A DNA stretch of 64,000 nucleotides from UBA3775 sp051877895 (GCA_051877895.1 JBJEJI010000006.1:20225-84224); one strand, 5' to 3'. Positions 36,090-45,782 are shown, numbered from the stretch's first letter. Made by a program: numbers and translations. Notes: generated from the sequence alone by a model not told the origin.

Positions 36090-37004
36090 ATGATTAATAA
36101 ATTAGTACAGGAAATAAAAAATAAAAAGGCACCGGTGGTAGTTGGTCTTGACCCTACACTTGCCATGGTACCTGATTGTATAAAGGAAAAGGCTTTTAAA
36201 GAGTTCGGAGAAACTCTTGAGGGTGCTGCAGAAGCGATCTGGCAGTTTAACAAGGCTATAGTAGACAGCACTTATGATCTTATTCCTGCTGTAAAGCCAC
36301 AGGTTGCAATGTATGAGCAGCTTGGTGTTCCGGGTGTAGAGGTTTTCAAAAAAACAGTTGATTACTGTAAGGAAAAGGGACTTGTTGTTATCGGTGATGT
36401 TAAGAGAGGCGATATCGGATCAACTTCTGCCGCATATGCAACAGCTCATCTTGGTAAAGTAATGGTTGGCAGCAAGGCTTGCTACGGTTTCAATGAAGAT
36501 TTTGCAACTGTAAATCCGTATCTTGGTTCAGATGGTATCAATCCTTTTCTTGAAGTATGTAATGAGGAAAAAAAGGGTATTTTTGTTCTTGTTAAGACAA
36601 GTAACCCAAGTAGTGGTGAGTTCCAGGATAAGCTGATTGACGGCAGACCTCTTTATGAAATAGTTGGTGAAAAGGTTGCTGAATGGGGCAACGCATGCAT
36701 GGGTGATGATTACAGCTATGTTGGCGCTGTTGTCGGAGCAACGTATCCTGAAATGGGAAAAGTACTTCGTAAAATTATGCCTAAGGCATATATTCTTATT
36801 CCAGGCTACGGTGCCCAGGGTGGGAAGGCAGCAGATTTGCTCCCGTATTTCAATGAGGATGGACTTGGTGCAATAGTAAACTCCAGTCGTGGTATTATTG
36901 CTGCATACAAAAATGCTAAATACAATTTTGCTCCGGAAAATTTTGCAGAAGCATCAAGAAAGGCTGTTGTTGATATGATTGAGGATATTAACAGTATATT
37001 TTAA
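36090..37004 (+). CDS. pyrF: Orotidine-5'-phosphate decarboxylase
   Basis: 304 residues, the longer type 2 form of the enzyme. Start VVGLDPTLAMVPD, then KPQVAMYEQLG, catalytic GDVKRGDIGSTS (Lys/Asp set), and PGYGAQGG near the end (phosphate loop). It makes UMP from OMP. CGGAGG before the ATG. Stop codon is shared with the convergent DedA gene: TAA on both strands of TTAA at 37001-37004, with no terminator seen. Confidence 0.96.
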   Translation: MINKLVQEIKNKKAPVVVGLDPTLAMVPDCIKEKAFKEFGETLEGAAEAIWQFNKAIVDSTYDLIPAVKPQVAMYEQLGVPGVEVFKKTVDYCKEKGLVVIGDVKRGDIGSTSAAYATAHLGKVMVGSKACYGFNEDFATVNPYLGSDGINPFLEVCNEEKKGIFVLVKTSNPSSGEFQDKLIDGRPLYEIVGEKVAEWGNACMGDDYSYVGAVVGATYPEMGKVLRKIMPKAYILIPGYGAQGGKAADLLPYFNEDGLGAIVNSSRGIIAAYKNAKYNFAPENFAEASRKAVVDMIEDINSIF

Positions 37005-37678
37005 TCAGTCTTTGTTTTAGCTTTAAATTTTATAATCCTGTAAGCAATATATGTTAAAACAGGAAATAAAATACAAATTAGTAAAATGTATTTATAGTTT
37101 TTATAGTAGGAGATAACTATTGACCAGTTGTTTCCCAATATATAACCGCAGGCTATGAGCACGCTGTTCCATGTTATGATACCAAGAAATGACCATGTGA
37201 GATATTCATGTCTTGGCATTTGTGCCAGTCCTGCGGCAAAAGCAATATAGGTTCTGAAAAGAGGAATTATTCTGCTTATACACACAGCATATTTTCCTCT
37301 TTTTTCAATAAAAGCAGTACATTTTGCCAGGGTTTCCGGATTGAAGTTAATAATTTTCTTTTTTTTATATGGCGATAAATTCTTTATCGCTGCCTTTTTC
37401 ATAAGCTTATTTCCTAAATACAGGGAAATAATATATATTAGATAGGTTCCCGCAAGACCGGCTATGGAACATACAATTGTCACCGGAATAAAACCCATTC
37501 CCGCAGCTGCAGCCGCTGCTCCGGACAGTGGAAGCACTATTTCACTGGAAACCGGAAAACAGGCATATTCCAGAAACACGATTATTATCATGGCATAAAT
37601 ACCGTATTGTGTAATAAATGAAATCATATTTTCTATTTTAACCCATACCGGATTATATATACCCGGAGGCTGCATCAA
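37001..37678 (-). CDS. DedA family membrane protein
   Basis: 225 residues with about six membrane segments or re-entrant loops. Family marks: FLEYACFPVSSEIVLPLSG near the N-terminus and SRIIPLFRTYIAFAAGLAQM (R-x-x-P-x-x-R-T). DedA proteins are membrane transporters or scramblases, some of them flipping undecaprenyl phosphate. The start is uncertain: TTG 37678 and ATG 37675 lack a site; ATG 37627 (MISFITQYG) gives 208 residues and is equally likely. Shares its stop with pyrF. Confidence 0.85.
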   Translation of the reverse strand: MMQPPGIYNPVWVKIENMISFITQYGIYAMIIIVFLEYACFPVSSEIVLPLSGAAAAAAGMGFIPVTIVCSIAGLAGTYLIYIISLYLGNKLMKKAAIKNLSPYKKKKIINFNPETLAKCTAFIEKRGKYAVCISRIIPLFRTYIAFAAGLAQMPRHEYLTWSFLGIITWNSVLIACGYILGNNWSIVISYYKNYKYILLICILFPVLTYIAYRIIKFKAKTKTD

Positions 37679-37743
37679 TTGTTAATTTATATGAATATAA
37701 TAAAAAATCATTCATATGAGTAAAGTCATTTGTGTATAAACAG

Positions 37744-37771
37744 TTGACTTATTTCTCCAAAAAGGTATAAT
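37744..37771 (+). promoter_or_regulatory. Promoter of leuS
   Basis: TTGACT (37744-37749), a 16-bp spacer and perfect TATAAT (37766-37771), about 50 bases before the ATG. The leader is too short for a T-box. Confidence 0.8.
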
Positions 37772-37821
37772 GAAAGAATGGAAAAAAATTAATTAAATTT
37801 AATATATAAACGGAGGACAGA

Positions 37822-40233
37822 ATGGTTAGTTATAATCCAAAAGATATTGAAAAGAAGTGGCAGGATATTTGGGATGAAGAAAAAGCATTCGAAGCAACCG
37901 ATGATTATTCAAAGCCTAAATATTATGCTCTTGTAGAATTCCCTTATCCAAGTGGACAGGGTCTTCATGTAGGTCATCCGAGACCATACACTGCTCTTGA
38001 TATTGTTGCAAGAAAAAGAAGAATGCAGGGCTACAACGTTCTTTACCCAATGGGGTGGGATGCGTTTGGTCTGCCGACAGAAAACTATGCAATTAAGAAT
38101 CACATTCATCCGAAGGAAGTTACAAAGAACAATGTTGCCAGGTTTAAGCAGCAGTTAAAGAGTCTTGGATATTCTTTTGACTGGAACAGAGAAATTAATA
38201 CAACCGATCCGGATTATTACAAGTGGACTCAGTGGATTTTCCTTAAACTTTTTAAAGCAGGACTTGCTTATAAAACTGAAATGCCTATTAACTGGTGTAC
38301 ATCCTGTAAAGTTGGCCTTGCAAATGAAGAAGTTGTAAACGGCGTTTGTGAACGTTGTGGTTCAGAAGTAGTTCGTAAGGTTAAGAGTCAGTGGATGCTT
38401 AAAATCACTGATTATGCACAGAAACTGATTGATGATCTTGACAATGTTGACTATATTGAAAAAGTAAAGGTTTCCCAGAAAAACTGGATTGGCCGTTCTC
38501 AGGGTGCAGAGGTGGATTTTGCACTTGCCGGGCTTGATGAGAAATTGACAGTATATACAACCAGACCGGATACACTTTTTGGTGCAACTTACATGGTTAT
38601 TTCTCCGGAACATCCGCTTATTGACAAATATAAGGACAGACTTAATAATTACCAAGATATTCTTGCGTACCGTGAACAAGCTGCCAGAAAGTCTGATTTT
38701 GAAAGAACAGAGCTTGCCAAGGATAAGACCGGCGTTCTTCTTGATGGAATTAGAGCAATTAATCCTGTTAACGGAAAAGAAATTCCAATCTGGATTTCTG
38801 ATTATGTATTAATGACCTATGGTACAGGTGCCATTATGGCAGTGCCTGCTCATGATGATCGTGACTGGGATTTCGCGAAGAAGTTTGGTCTTCCTATGAT
38901 TGAAGTGGTTGCAGGCGGAAACATTGAAGAGGCTGCATTTACTGATGTCGCAACCGGAAAACTGATTAATTCCGGATTCCTTGATGGACTTGAGGTTGCT
39001 GATGCTAAAAAGGCAATTATAAAATATCTTGAGGATAATAAGCTTGGTCACAGCAAGGTTAATTTCAAGCTCCGTGACTGGGTATTTTCCCGTCAAAGGT
39101 ATTGGGGAGAGCCTATTCCGATTGTAAAGTGTCCATGTTGCGGTTATGTACCTGTTCCTGAAGAGGAACTTCCTCTTATGTTACCTGAAGTAGACAGCTA
39201 TATGCCAACAGACAATGGTGAATCTCCGATTGCAGCAATGCGTGACTGGGTTGAAACCACTTGTCCTAAGTGTGGTGGCCCGGCTGAGAGAGAAACCGAT
39301 ACCATGCCACAGTGGGCAGGTTCCTCATGGTATTTCCTAAGATATATTGACCCTCACAATAAAGATGCTTTTGCATCAAAGGAAGCTTTAAATTATTGGA
39401 TGCCTGTTGACTGGTACAACGGAGGCATGGAGCATACTACACTTCATCTGCTTTATTCCAGATTCTGGCACAAGTTCCTGTATGATCAGGGTTATGTAAA
39501 TACTCCTGAACCATACATGAAAAGAACTTCCCACGGAATGATTCTCGGTGAGAATGGCGAGAAAATGAGTAAGTCCAGAGGAAATGTAGTAAACCCGGAT
39601 GATATTGTCAACGAATTTGGTGCAGACACACTGAGAACTTATGAAATGTTTATCGGAGCATTTGATCTTGCAGCTTCCTGGAGTACAGAAGGTGTAAGAG
39701 GATGTAGAAGGTTCCTTGACCGTGTATGGAAACTTCAGGATATGATTACAGATGAGGAAGAATACTCCAAAGAACTTGAAGTAAAGGTTCATCAGACAAT
39801 TAAAAAGGTTTCCAATGACTTTGAGACACTTAAGTTTAATACTGCTATTGCGTCTTTAATGTCTCTTGTAAATGAATTCTACAAAATAGGTAAAGTTACA
39901 AAGGGCGAATACAGAACATTGTTACTGCTCCTTAATCCTGTTGCACCTCATATTACTGAAGAATTATGGAGCATTTATGGAGATGGCAGAAGAGCTTATC
40001 AGAATTCATGGCCTGAGTATGATGAAGCAAAAACTGTAGAAAATACAGTTGAAATTGCAGTACAGATTAATGGTAAGGTTAAGGCTCAGATAATGGTGGG
40101 TCTTGATGAGGACAATGAAAGTGTTAAGGCTAAAGTTTATGCCAATGAAATAATTGCTTCCCTGACTGCAGGAAAGAATATTGTAAAAGAGATTTATGTA
40201 AAGGGAAGAATTTACAATATTGTTGCTAAATAG
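37822..40233 (+). CDS. leuS: Leucyl-tRNA synthetase
   Basis: 803 residues. Class I signature region PYPSGQGLHVGHPRPYT (HIGH box, about 42-58); Zn-type cysteines CTSCKVG and CERCG; editing domain CP1 around residues 220-420 with TYGTGAIMAVPAHDDRD; second zinc-like set CPCCGYV and CPKCGG; KMSKS in NGEKMSKSRGNVVNP (about 577-591). Charges tRNA-Leu. Has a CGGAGG site and its own promoter and terminator, hence monocistronic. Confidence 0.98.
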   Translation: MVSYNPKDIEKKWQDIWDEEKAFEATDDYSKPKYYALVEFPYPSGQGLHVGHPRPYTALDIVARKRRMQGYNVLYPMGWDAFGLPTENYAIKNHIHPKEVTKNNVARFKQQLKSLGYSFDWNREINTTDPDYYKWTQWIFLKLFKAGLAYKTEMPINWCTSCKVGLANEEVVNGVCERCGSEVVRKVKSQWMLKITDYAQKLIDDLDNVDYIEKVKVSQKNWIGRSQGAEVDFALAGLDEKLTVYTTRPDTLFGATYMVISPEHPLIDKYKDRLNNYQDILAYREQAARKSDFERTELAKDKTGVLLDGIRAINPVNGKEIPIWISDYVLMTYGTGAIMAVPAHDDRDWDFAKKFGLPMIEVVAGGNIEEAAFTDVATGKLINSGFLDGLEVADAKKAIIKYLEDNKLGHSKVNFKLRDWVFSRQRYWGEPIPIVKCPCCGYVPVPEEELPLMLPEVDSYMPTDNGESPIAAMRDWVETTCPKCGGPAERETDTMPQWAGSSWYFLRYIDPHNKDAFASKEALNYWMPVDWYNGGMEHTTLHLLYSRFWHKFLYDQGYVNTPEPYMKRTSHGMILGENGEKMSKSRGNVVNPDDIVNEFGADTLRTYEMFIGAFDLAASWSTEGVRGCRRFLDRVWKLQDMITDEEEYSKELEVKVHQTIKKVSNDFETLKFNTAIASLMSLVNEFYKIGKVTKGEYRTLLLLLNPVAPHITEELWSIYGDGRRAYQNSWPEYDEAKTVENTVEIAVQINGKVKAQIMVGLDEDNESVKAKVYANEIIASLTAGKNIVKEIYVKGRIYNIVAK

Positions 40234-40258
40234 TTTTTTCACATTTAAAAGATAAAAT

Positions 40259-40310
40259 CCGGCTGAATTCGGAAAAACTTTGAAAGGTTTCCGGTTCAGC
40301 CGTATTTTTT
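40259..40310 (+). terminator. Intrinsic terminator of leuS
   Basis: A long stem, CGGCTGAA-tt-CGGAAA (40260-40275) with TTTCCG-g-TTCAGCCG (about 40288-40302), followed by TATTTTTT. Confidence 0.88.
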
Positions 40311-40352
40311 GAAAAATTTATATTTCTTTAAAATTCTTTATAAACAGAATAA

Positions 40353-40381
40353 TTGTATGTAGTAATCAAGTGTGTTATAAT
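40353..40381 (+). promoter_or_regulatory. Promoter of the calcium ATPase gene
   Basis: TTGTAT (40353-40358), a 17-bp spacer and perfect TATAAT (40376-40381), 60 bases before the start. Confidence 0.75.
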
Positions 40382-40440
40382 GTCTCATAACTAACTTAAA
40401 TTTTTTTGACACAGCCTAGCTGTTCAAGAATGGAGGGAGA

Positions 40441-43062
40441 ATGAAATATCACAGTCAAAGTGCAGAAAGTGTGTTACAAAACCTGTCGGTTGATGTGACT
40501 AAAGGATTGGATACTGCACAGGTAAAAGAACGTCAGGAAAAATTTGGACCTAATAAGCTTAATGAACAAAAGAAGAAAACTATTGTACAGAGATTTTTTG
40601 ACCAGTTCAAAGATGCCATGATTTTGATTTTAATTGCTGCGGCAATTATTTCTTTTATTATTGCATGTTATGAAAAAGATCCTATGGAGTTTTTTGAGCC
40701 CGGATTAATTCTTTTAATTGTTATTTTAAATGCAATTATGGGTGTAATGCAGGAAAGTAAGGCTGAAAAAGCACTTGATGCATTAAAAAATTTGTCTGCA
40801 CCTCATGCGCGAGTTATTCGTGAAGGAGTTGAACAGGTTATAGAAGCTGCTGAACTGGTACCGGGAGATATTATCCACCTTGAGGCAGGTGATTTTATTC
40901 CGGCTGATGCAAGATTGATTCACAGTGTCAGCATTAAAAGTGAAGAGTCGGCACTGACAGGGGAATCCGTTCCGGCTGAAAAAGATGCCCTTGAAGAAGT
41001 AAAGGAAAATGCACCGTTAGGTGACAGAACAAATATGGTGTACTCAGGCTGTAGCATTACCTATGGAACGGCTACTGCAGTTGTTACTGCAACCGGTATG
41101 GACACAGAGATGGGGCGTATTGCAAACCTTCTTGATGGAGAGAATAACAGTCAGACACCATTGCAGAAAAAACTTGCACAGCTTGGAAAATATTTGGGAT
41201 TTATGGCACTTGTAGCTTGTGCTGTGATTTTTGTTGTAGGTATAATGAATGGTATTCCTGTCATGGAAATTTTTATGACTGCTGTTTCACTTGCTGTATC
41301 AGCTATTCCCGAAGGACTTCCTGCAATTGTTACTATTGTACTTTCAATTGGTGTTCAGAGAATGGTTAAGAAGAATGTCCTTATCAGACGCCTTCCTGCT
41401 GTTGAAACTCTTGGAAGTGCATCTGTTATCTGTTCCGATAAAACAGGTACATTGACACAAAATAGAATGACCCTCGTTAAAGCTTTTGCTGAGGAGGGTT
41501 CAGACATCGAAGATATAAACGGTCAAAATTCTCCGGAAGTAATAAAACTGCTTCAGTATGCTACCCTTTGCTGTGACAGTTCAGTTGTTTTTGATGGAGA
41601 AAACCAGCAGCATATCGGTGATCCGACTGAAACTGCAATTATTGTGGCTGCTCACAAATATGGCATGGAAAAGGATGAATTAAATCAGAAGTATGAACGT
41701 ATTTTTGAACTTCCTTTTGATTCTGACAGAAAACTCATGTCAACAGTAAACAAAATTGATGGGAAAAATATTGTAATTGTCAAAGGTGCTTTTGATGTAA
41801 TGGCATCACGTTGTGTTAATGGTAATCTCAAAAAAGCAAAGCAGATTACTGAAACCATGAGTGAATGTGCACTTCGTGTCCTTGCAGTAGGCTACAGAGA
41901 AGTGGAGGCATTATCTGAGAATATCTCCTCTGATGAACTTGAAAAAGACCTTACCTTTATGGGTCTTGTGGGCATGATTGACCCTCCCAGACCGGAAGCC
42001 AAGCTGGCAGTTGCAACCTGCAGAAAGGCAGGAATAAAACCGGTTATGATTACCGGAGACCATGTAATTACAGCCACTGCAATAGCAAAAGAACTTGGTA
42101 TTTATCTGGAAGGAGACCGTTCAATAACAGGTACTGAACTGGATGCAATGACAGACCGTGAGCTTGATGAAGAAGTTGAGCATATTTCTGTTTATGCCAG
42201 AGTTTCTCCTGAAAACAAGATTCGTATTGTAAAAGCATGGCAGAGAAAAGGTCAGATTGTATCAATGACCGGTGATGGTGTAAATGATGCGCCTGCACTA
42301 AAGGCTGCTGACATCGGCTGTGCAATGGGTATTACAGGTACAGATGTTGCAAAAGGTGCAGCTGATATGACTCTTACTGATGATAATTTCGCTACAATAG
42401 TGGATGCAGTAAGAGAAGGCAGAGGAATCTATGAAAACATTAAGAAGGTAGTAGCTTTCCTTCTTGGAACCAATATTGGTGAGGTTATTACTGTTTTTGT
42501 TGCCATGCTGTTATGGCATAAATCACCGCTTTTGTCTATGCAGCTGTTATGGATTAACCTTGTTACAGACAGTCTTCCTGCAATCGCTCTTGGAATGGAA
42601 GCAGTGGAAGCAGATGTAATGGATAAAAAACCTAAGCCGGCAAATGAAAGTATTTTTGCTCATGGACTTGGTGTGAGAATTGTACTTCAGGGCTGTATGT
42701 TTGCAATATTAACTCTGGTTGGATTTAAGTTCGGTGAAACGATGGGGGGCTCACTGGAAGCAGGACGTACGGTGGCATTTTTCGTTCTTTCATTGTCACA
42801 GGTTATTCATTCCTTTAACATGAGATCCGAACATTCCCTGTTTAAAATCGGTGTGTTCGGTAATAAAATGTTAAATAAAGCGGCCCTTGTATCAATAGTA
42901 CTTGTTGCGCTTGTTTTGTTCACACCTGTAAGAGTTGCTTTTGGTCTGGTAAAGCTTCCTTTTAATTTATACTTAATCGCTCTGGCTCTTATTTTTACAC
43001 CTGTTTTAGTTATGGAAATTACAAAATTAACAGGTCTCGTAAAGCCGGGAAAAACATCATAA
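40441..43062 (+). CDS. Calcium-translocating P-type ATPase (type IIA)
   Basis: 873 residues with about ten membrane segments. Landmarks in order: TGESVPAEK (actuator, about 170), PEGLPAIVTIVLSIGVQRM (helix 4 ion site), CSDKTGTLTQN with phospho-Asp333, the nucleotide-binding part, MTGDGVNDAPALKAADIG (hinge, about 618) and helix 6 WINLVTDSLPAIALGME. The combination matches bacterial SERCA/PMCA-like pumps (PacL/LMCA1), which export Ca2+. GGAGGGAGA lies before the ATG. Confidence 0.95.
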   Translation: MKYHSQSAESVLQNLSVDVTKGLDTAQVKERQEKFGPNKLNEQKKKTIVQRFFDQFKDAMILILIAAAIISFIIACYEKDPMEFFEPGLILLIVILNAIMGVMQESKAEKALDALKNLSAPHARVIREGVEQVIEAAELVPGDIIHLEAGDFIPADARLIHSVSIKSEESALTGESVPAEKDALEEVKENAPLGDRTNMVYSGCSITYGTATAVVTATGMDTEMGRIANLLDGENNSQTPLQKKLAQLGKYLGFMALVACAVIFVVGIMNGIPVMEIFMTAVSLAVSAIPEGLPAIVTIVLSIGVQRMVKKNVLIRRLPAVETLGSASVICSDKTGTLTQNRMTLVKAFAEEGSDIEDINGQNSPEVIKLLQYATLCCDSSVVFDGENQQHIGDPTETAIIVAAHKYGMEKDELNQKYERIFELPFDSDRKLMSTVNKIDGKNIVIVKGAFDVMASRCVNGNLKKAKQITETMSECALRVLAVGYREVEALSENISSDELEKDLTFMGLVGMIDPPRPEAKLAVATCRKAGIKPVMITGDHVITATAIAKELGIYLEGDRSITGTELDAMTDRELDEEVEHISVYARVSPENKIRIVKAWQRKGQIVSMTGDGVNDAPALKAADIGCAMGITGTDVAKGAADMTLTDDNFATIVDAVREGRGIYENIKKVVAFLLGTNIGEVITVFVAMLLWHKSPLLSMQLLWINLVTDSLPAIALGMEAVEADVMDKKPKPANESIFAHGLGVRIVLQGCMFAILTLVGFKFGETMGGSLEAGRTVAFFVLSLSQVIHSFNMRSEHSLFKIGVFGNKMLNKAALVSIVLVALVLFTPVRVAFGLVKLPFNLYLIALALIFTPVLVMEITKLTGLVKPGKTS

Positions 43063-43105
43063 ATGATAAAAATATAAATTTACTTATATAGAATTGGAGA
43101 TATTT

Positions 43106-44431
43106 ATGAACACATATCATGTTCCTGTACTGGGAATAGTTAAACCAAACGAAACAATCAGTGTTAATGTGCCCGGTTCAAAATCTATAACAAACAGAGC
43201 ATTGCTTCTTGCAGCAATGTCTGATGGAACCAGTACTTTAAAGGGATGTTTATTTAGTGATGATTCTAAATATTTCCTTCAGTGCCTTAGTACACTTGGA
43301 TTTAAAACTGATGCAGACGAAAGCACAGGAACTGTTATAATCACCGGACTTGGTGGAAGAATACCGGTAAAAAAAGCAGAAATATATGTTGGCAGTGCAG
43401 GAACAGCAGCAAGATTTCTTGTTGCAATGCTTGCTTTTGCGGATGGAGAATATATAGTACATTCTTCCGACCAGATGAAAAAAAGACCAATGCTTCCCCT
43501 TATTACAACTTTGCGTGAGGCAGGGGCAGAAATAACCTGTCTGGAAGAAGAAGGACATTTTCCCTTAAAAATAAAAGGTGTTTCTGATTCTGACAGACTG
43601 CCGCCTGTTATGACTGTAAATATAGATAAAAGTTCTCAGTTTTTAAGTGCACTTTTAATTGCGGCAGGAACTCTGAAAAAAGAAATCAGTATTGAAATTA
43701 GCGGCAATCATGGTCTTGCTTATGTTGATATGACAGCAGCAATGATGAAAGACTTTGGTGTAAATGTGATTGCAGAAAAAGAAAACAAAGTGGCCTATCA
43801 TTTTTCCGGAAAAGAAACTTATAATGCACTAAATTACAACATTGAACCTGATATGTCTGCAGCAGCATATTTCTATGGACTGGCTGCAGTAACGGGGGCA
43901 GGTGTAATTGTAAATGGAGTGCATGAAAAAATGCTTCAGGGAGATGTTGCTTTCCTTGATGTTCTGGCGAATATGGGATGTCTTGTTGAGGAGTCGGAAG
44001 AGGGTACTATGCTTTGGGGACCTGAGAACGGGGCTCTTGAAGGGGATTTTGAAATTGACATGTCCTCTTTTTCTGATCAGGCACTTACTCTTGCTGCAAT
44101 TGCACCATATGCAGATGGCGCAATCACAATTTCAGGAATATCCCATATCAGATTTCAGGAATGTGACAGAATAAAAGCAATTAGACATAATCTGAAAAAG
44201 CTTGGTGTAGAAACTGAAGAAACACAGGATAGTTTGACCATCATTCCTTCAAAACTTCATGGTGGAGAAATTGAAACCTTTGATGATCACAGAGTAGCTA
44301 TGGCATTTTCATTAACCGGATTAAGAACGGAGGGAGTAACCATACTTAATCCGGAATGTTGCAAAAAAACCTTCAAGGAGTATTTTTCTGTCCTTGACGG
44401 TGTTATCCGGAGCTTGAAAAACACTAAGTAA
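43106..44431 (+). CDS. aroA: 3-phosphoshikimate 1-carboxyvinyltransferase (EPSP synthase)
   Basis: 441 residues. PGSKSITNRALLLAAMSDG near the N-terminus, GSAGTAARFLVAML (substrate loop), SSQFLSALLIAA, and DDHRVAMAFSL near the C-terminus. It joins shikimate-3-phosphate and PEP in the shikimate pathway; aroC of the same pathway is 8 kb away on the other strand. The frame extends to a TTG at 43094, but TTGGAGA there is the ribosome binding site for ATG 43106. Confidence 0.96.
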   Translation: MNTYHVPVLGIVKPNETISVNVPGSKSITNRALLLAAMSDGTSTLKGCLFSDDSKYFLQCLSTLGFKTDADESTGTVIITGLGGRIPVKKAEIYVGSAGTAARFLVAMLAFADGEYIVHSSDQMKKRPMLPLITTLREAGAEITCLEEEGHFPLKIKGVSDSDRLPPVMTVNIDKSSQFLSALLIAAGTLKKEISIEISGNHGLAYVDMTAAMMKDFGVNVIAEKENKVAYHFSGKETYNALNYNIEPDMSAAAYFYGLAAVTGAGVIVNGVHEKMLQGDVAFLDVLANMGCLVEESEEGTMLWGPENGALEGDFEIDMSSFSDQALTLAAIAPYADGAITISGISHIRFQECDRIKAIRHNLKKLGVETEETQDSLTIIPSKLHGGEIETFDDHRVAMAFSLTGLRTEGVTILNPECCKKTFKEYFSVLDGVIRSLKNTK

Positions 44432-44432
44432 C

Positions 44433-44705
44433 TTATTGTTTTTTGTTTATATACTCACGGATTTTGTTCCACTTGATTTTTTCCTGTGGACTCATATTTT
44501 CCATAAGATATTCAATCATAAGCTGGGCTTCTGACTGTGTCAGTGACAGCCCTTCAGCTTTCATTTTTGAGGAGGTCTGCATATATGCCTGCATTGCAGC
44601 ATTCATGGGCTTTCCTTCCATTTGTTCAAGCATACTAATCAGGTATGCTTTTTTCTTTTCATCAATATTGTTGAATCGCGGGTCGTTTAACCATTTTGCT
44701 TTCAT
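44433..44705 (-). CDS. Conserved small protein of unknown function (90 aa)
   Basis: A soluble, probably all-helical protein with Met/Gln/Lys-rich sequence (FNNIDEKKKAYLISMLEQME, then MSPQEKIKWNKIREYI). No motif or membrane segment. The start ATG overlaps the stop of the upstream 140-residue gene by four bases, so both are translationally coupled. GGAG lies nine bases before the ATG. Its tail end sits one base from aroA's stop on the other strand. Role unknown; partner of the preceding gene. Confidence 0.7.
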   Translation of the reverse strand: MKAKWLNDPRFNNIDEKKKAYLISMLEQMEGKPMNAAMQAYMQTSSKMKAEGLSLTQSEAQLMIEYLMENMSPQEKIKWNKIREYINKKQ

Positions 44706-45124
44706 TCTTCTTTCTCCATCATCATTTTTACAAATTCAAAGGTTTCCATGCTTTCTTTTGGAAGTAATCCCTTTAACATTTGAAAAGTAGCAGAATTATC
44801 CGTTCCGCCATTTTTATCAGGATTTTGAGCTTTCTGCATTTCCTGCATCATTTCCATAAGATTCATCATCTGTTCAAACATAAGAATCTTATCAATAATT
44901 TTTAATTCTTCCTGATTGGCATTACATTTTAATTCATTTATAAGCTTATCGCGGTTTGTTACGAGAGGTTCGTTGTGTAAAAAAGAATAGTTTAGAGGAG
45001 TGGTAATAGAAGATGCATTTATCTGCAACTCCATAACGGAAAGAAAGGTCAGAAGATGTGGGCGGATATGGGCATTTATATAAGGGCTGACTATCCTCAT
45101 TAATTTTATCTGCCTTTCGTTCAT
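44702..45124 (-). CDS. Conserved protein of unknown function (140 aa)
   Basis: Mostly helical with a Met-rich stretch (MFEQMMNLMEMMQEMQK, about residues 83-99) that resembles a coiled coil or hydrophobic core helix; C-terminus again Met-rich (MMMEKEE). No known domain is recognised. GGAAG before ATG. Overlaps the 90-residue gene by four bases, so the two may act together, perhaps as a complex. 63 bases downstream of luxS, perhaps in one transcript with it. Confidence 0.7.
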   Translation of the reverse strand: MNERQIKLMRIVSPYINAHIRPHLLTFLSVMELQINASSITTPLNYSFLHNEPLVTNRDKLINELKCNANQEELKIIDKILMFEQMMNLMEMMQEMQKAQNPDKNGGTDNSATFQMLKGLLPKESMETFEFVKMMMEKEE

Positions 45125-45187
45125 GCCAAAACTTCCGTTACAGAGGTTACTGTTATTATATTCTTTAAAATTGGAAAAATGACTGTA

Positions 45188-45667
45188 TTATAACGGATAA
45201 ATTAGATTTTTGTCGGTTATATCAGTAAGAATTTCATTGTAGTACTTGTTAGCTGCGGCTTTGGCCCCTTCTAAATTCATGTCACTGTAATTTCCACACT
45301 GAACAGGAGTCGCTCCCGGAATATCACCTTCAAAATCTTTGATAAAAGCAAAAGTTTTCTTAATCAGTGGAACAATTTCTTCAGAGTCATAGTTTCCTGC
45401 AAGAATGAGATAGAAGCCTGTTCTGCAGCCCATAGGTCCAAAATAGATAACGCGGCCGGCATATAATGGGTCATTTCTGAGAAAAGTTGCTGCCAAGTGT
45501 TCAATGGTATGCATTGTTCCTGTGTCCATAACAGGATCAATATTAGGTCTTGTAAGTCTTAAATCAAAAGTAGTAATAGGTTCATTGCCCGCCATATCCT
45601 TTCTGGATACATATATGCCCGGTAATAAACGGGTGTGATCAACTGTAAAACTTGCAATTGTTTTCAT
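45188..45667 (-). CDS. luxS: S-ribosylhomocysteine lyase LuxS
   Basis: 159 residues, normal length. The metal site is visible: His53 and His57 in the HxxEH box (HTIEHLAATFLRN) with Glu56, the catalytic Cys81 in GPMGCRTGFYL, and Cys124 (VQCGN). It splits S-ribosylhomocysteine into homocysteine and DPD, precursor of autoinducer-2, in methyl-cycle recycling. The ribosome binding site is weak (no AGGAGG within 12 bases); a 14-bp perfect palindrome sits at 45678-45691 right before the start. Confidence 0.96.
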   Translation of the reverse strand: MKTIASFTVDHTRLLPGIYVSRKDMAGNEPITTFDLRLTRPNIDPVMDTGTMHTIEHLAATFLRNDPLYAGRVIYFGPMGCRTGFYLILAGNYDSEEIVPLIKKTFAFIKDFEGDIPGATPVQCGNYSDMNLEGAKAAANKYYNEILTDITDKNLIYPL

Positions 45668-45677
45668 TATATATCTG

Positions 45678-45691
45678 TACGTTTAAACGTA
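45678..45691. promoter_or_regulatory. 14-bp perfect palindrome in the luxS leader
   Basis: TACGTTTAAACGTA, centred 17 bases before the luxS ATG, between a promoter and the start. It may be an operator or a small hairpin occluding translation initiation. Confidence 0.5.
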
Positions 45692-45717
45692 GCTTCCTTT
45701 CTAAAAATTCTATTTAT

Positions 45718-45782
45718 AATTTACAATAAAAAAATTAATTGTCAATACTTTACTTGCGGTTAGAATAGTTATAGTGTAAAAT
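45718..45782. promoter_or_regulatory. Divergent promoters of luxS and the CPBP protease
   Basis: Minus: TTGACA (45740-45745), 16-bp spacer, TAAATT (45718-45723). Plus: TTGCGG (45754-45759), 17-bp spacer, TAAAAT (45777-45782). Confidence 0.65.

Noticed and set aside
37679..37821. T-box leader upstream of leuS
   Set aside because: The promoter is only about 50 bases before the start; no specifier or AGGGTGG T-box sequence is present.
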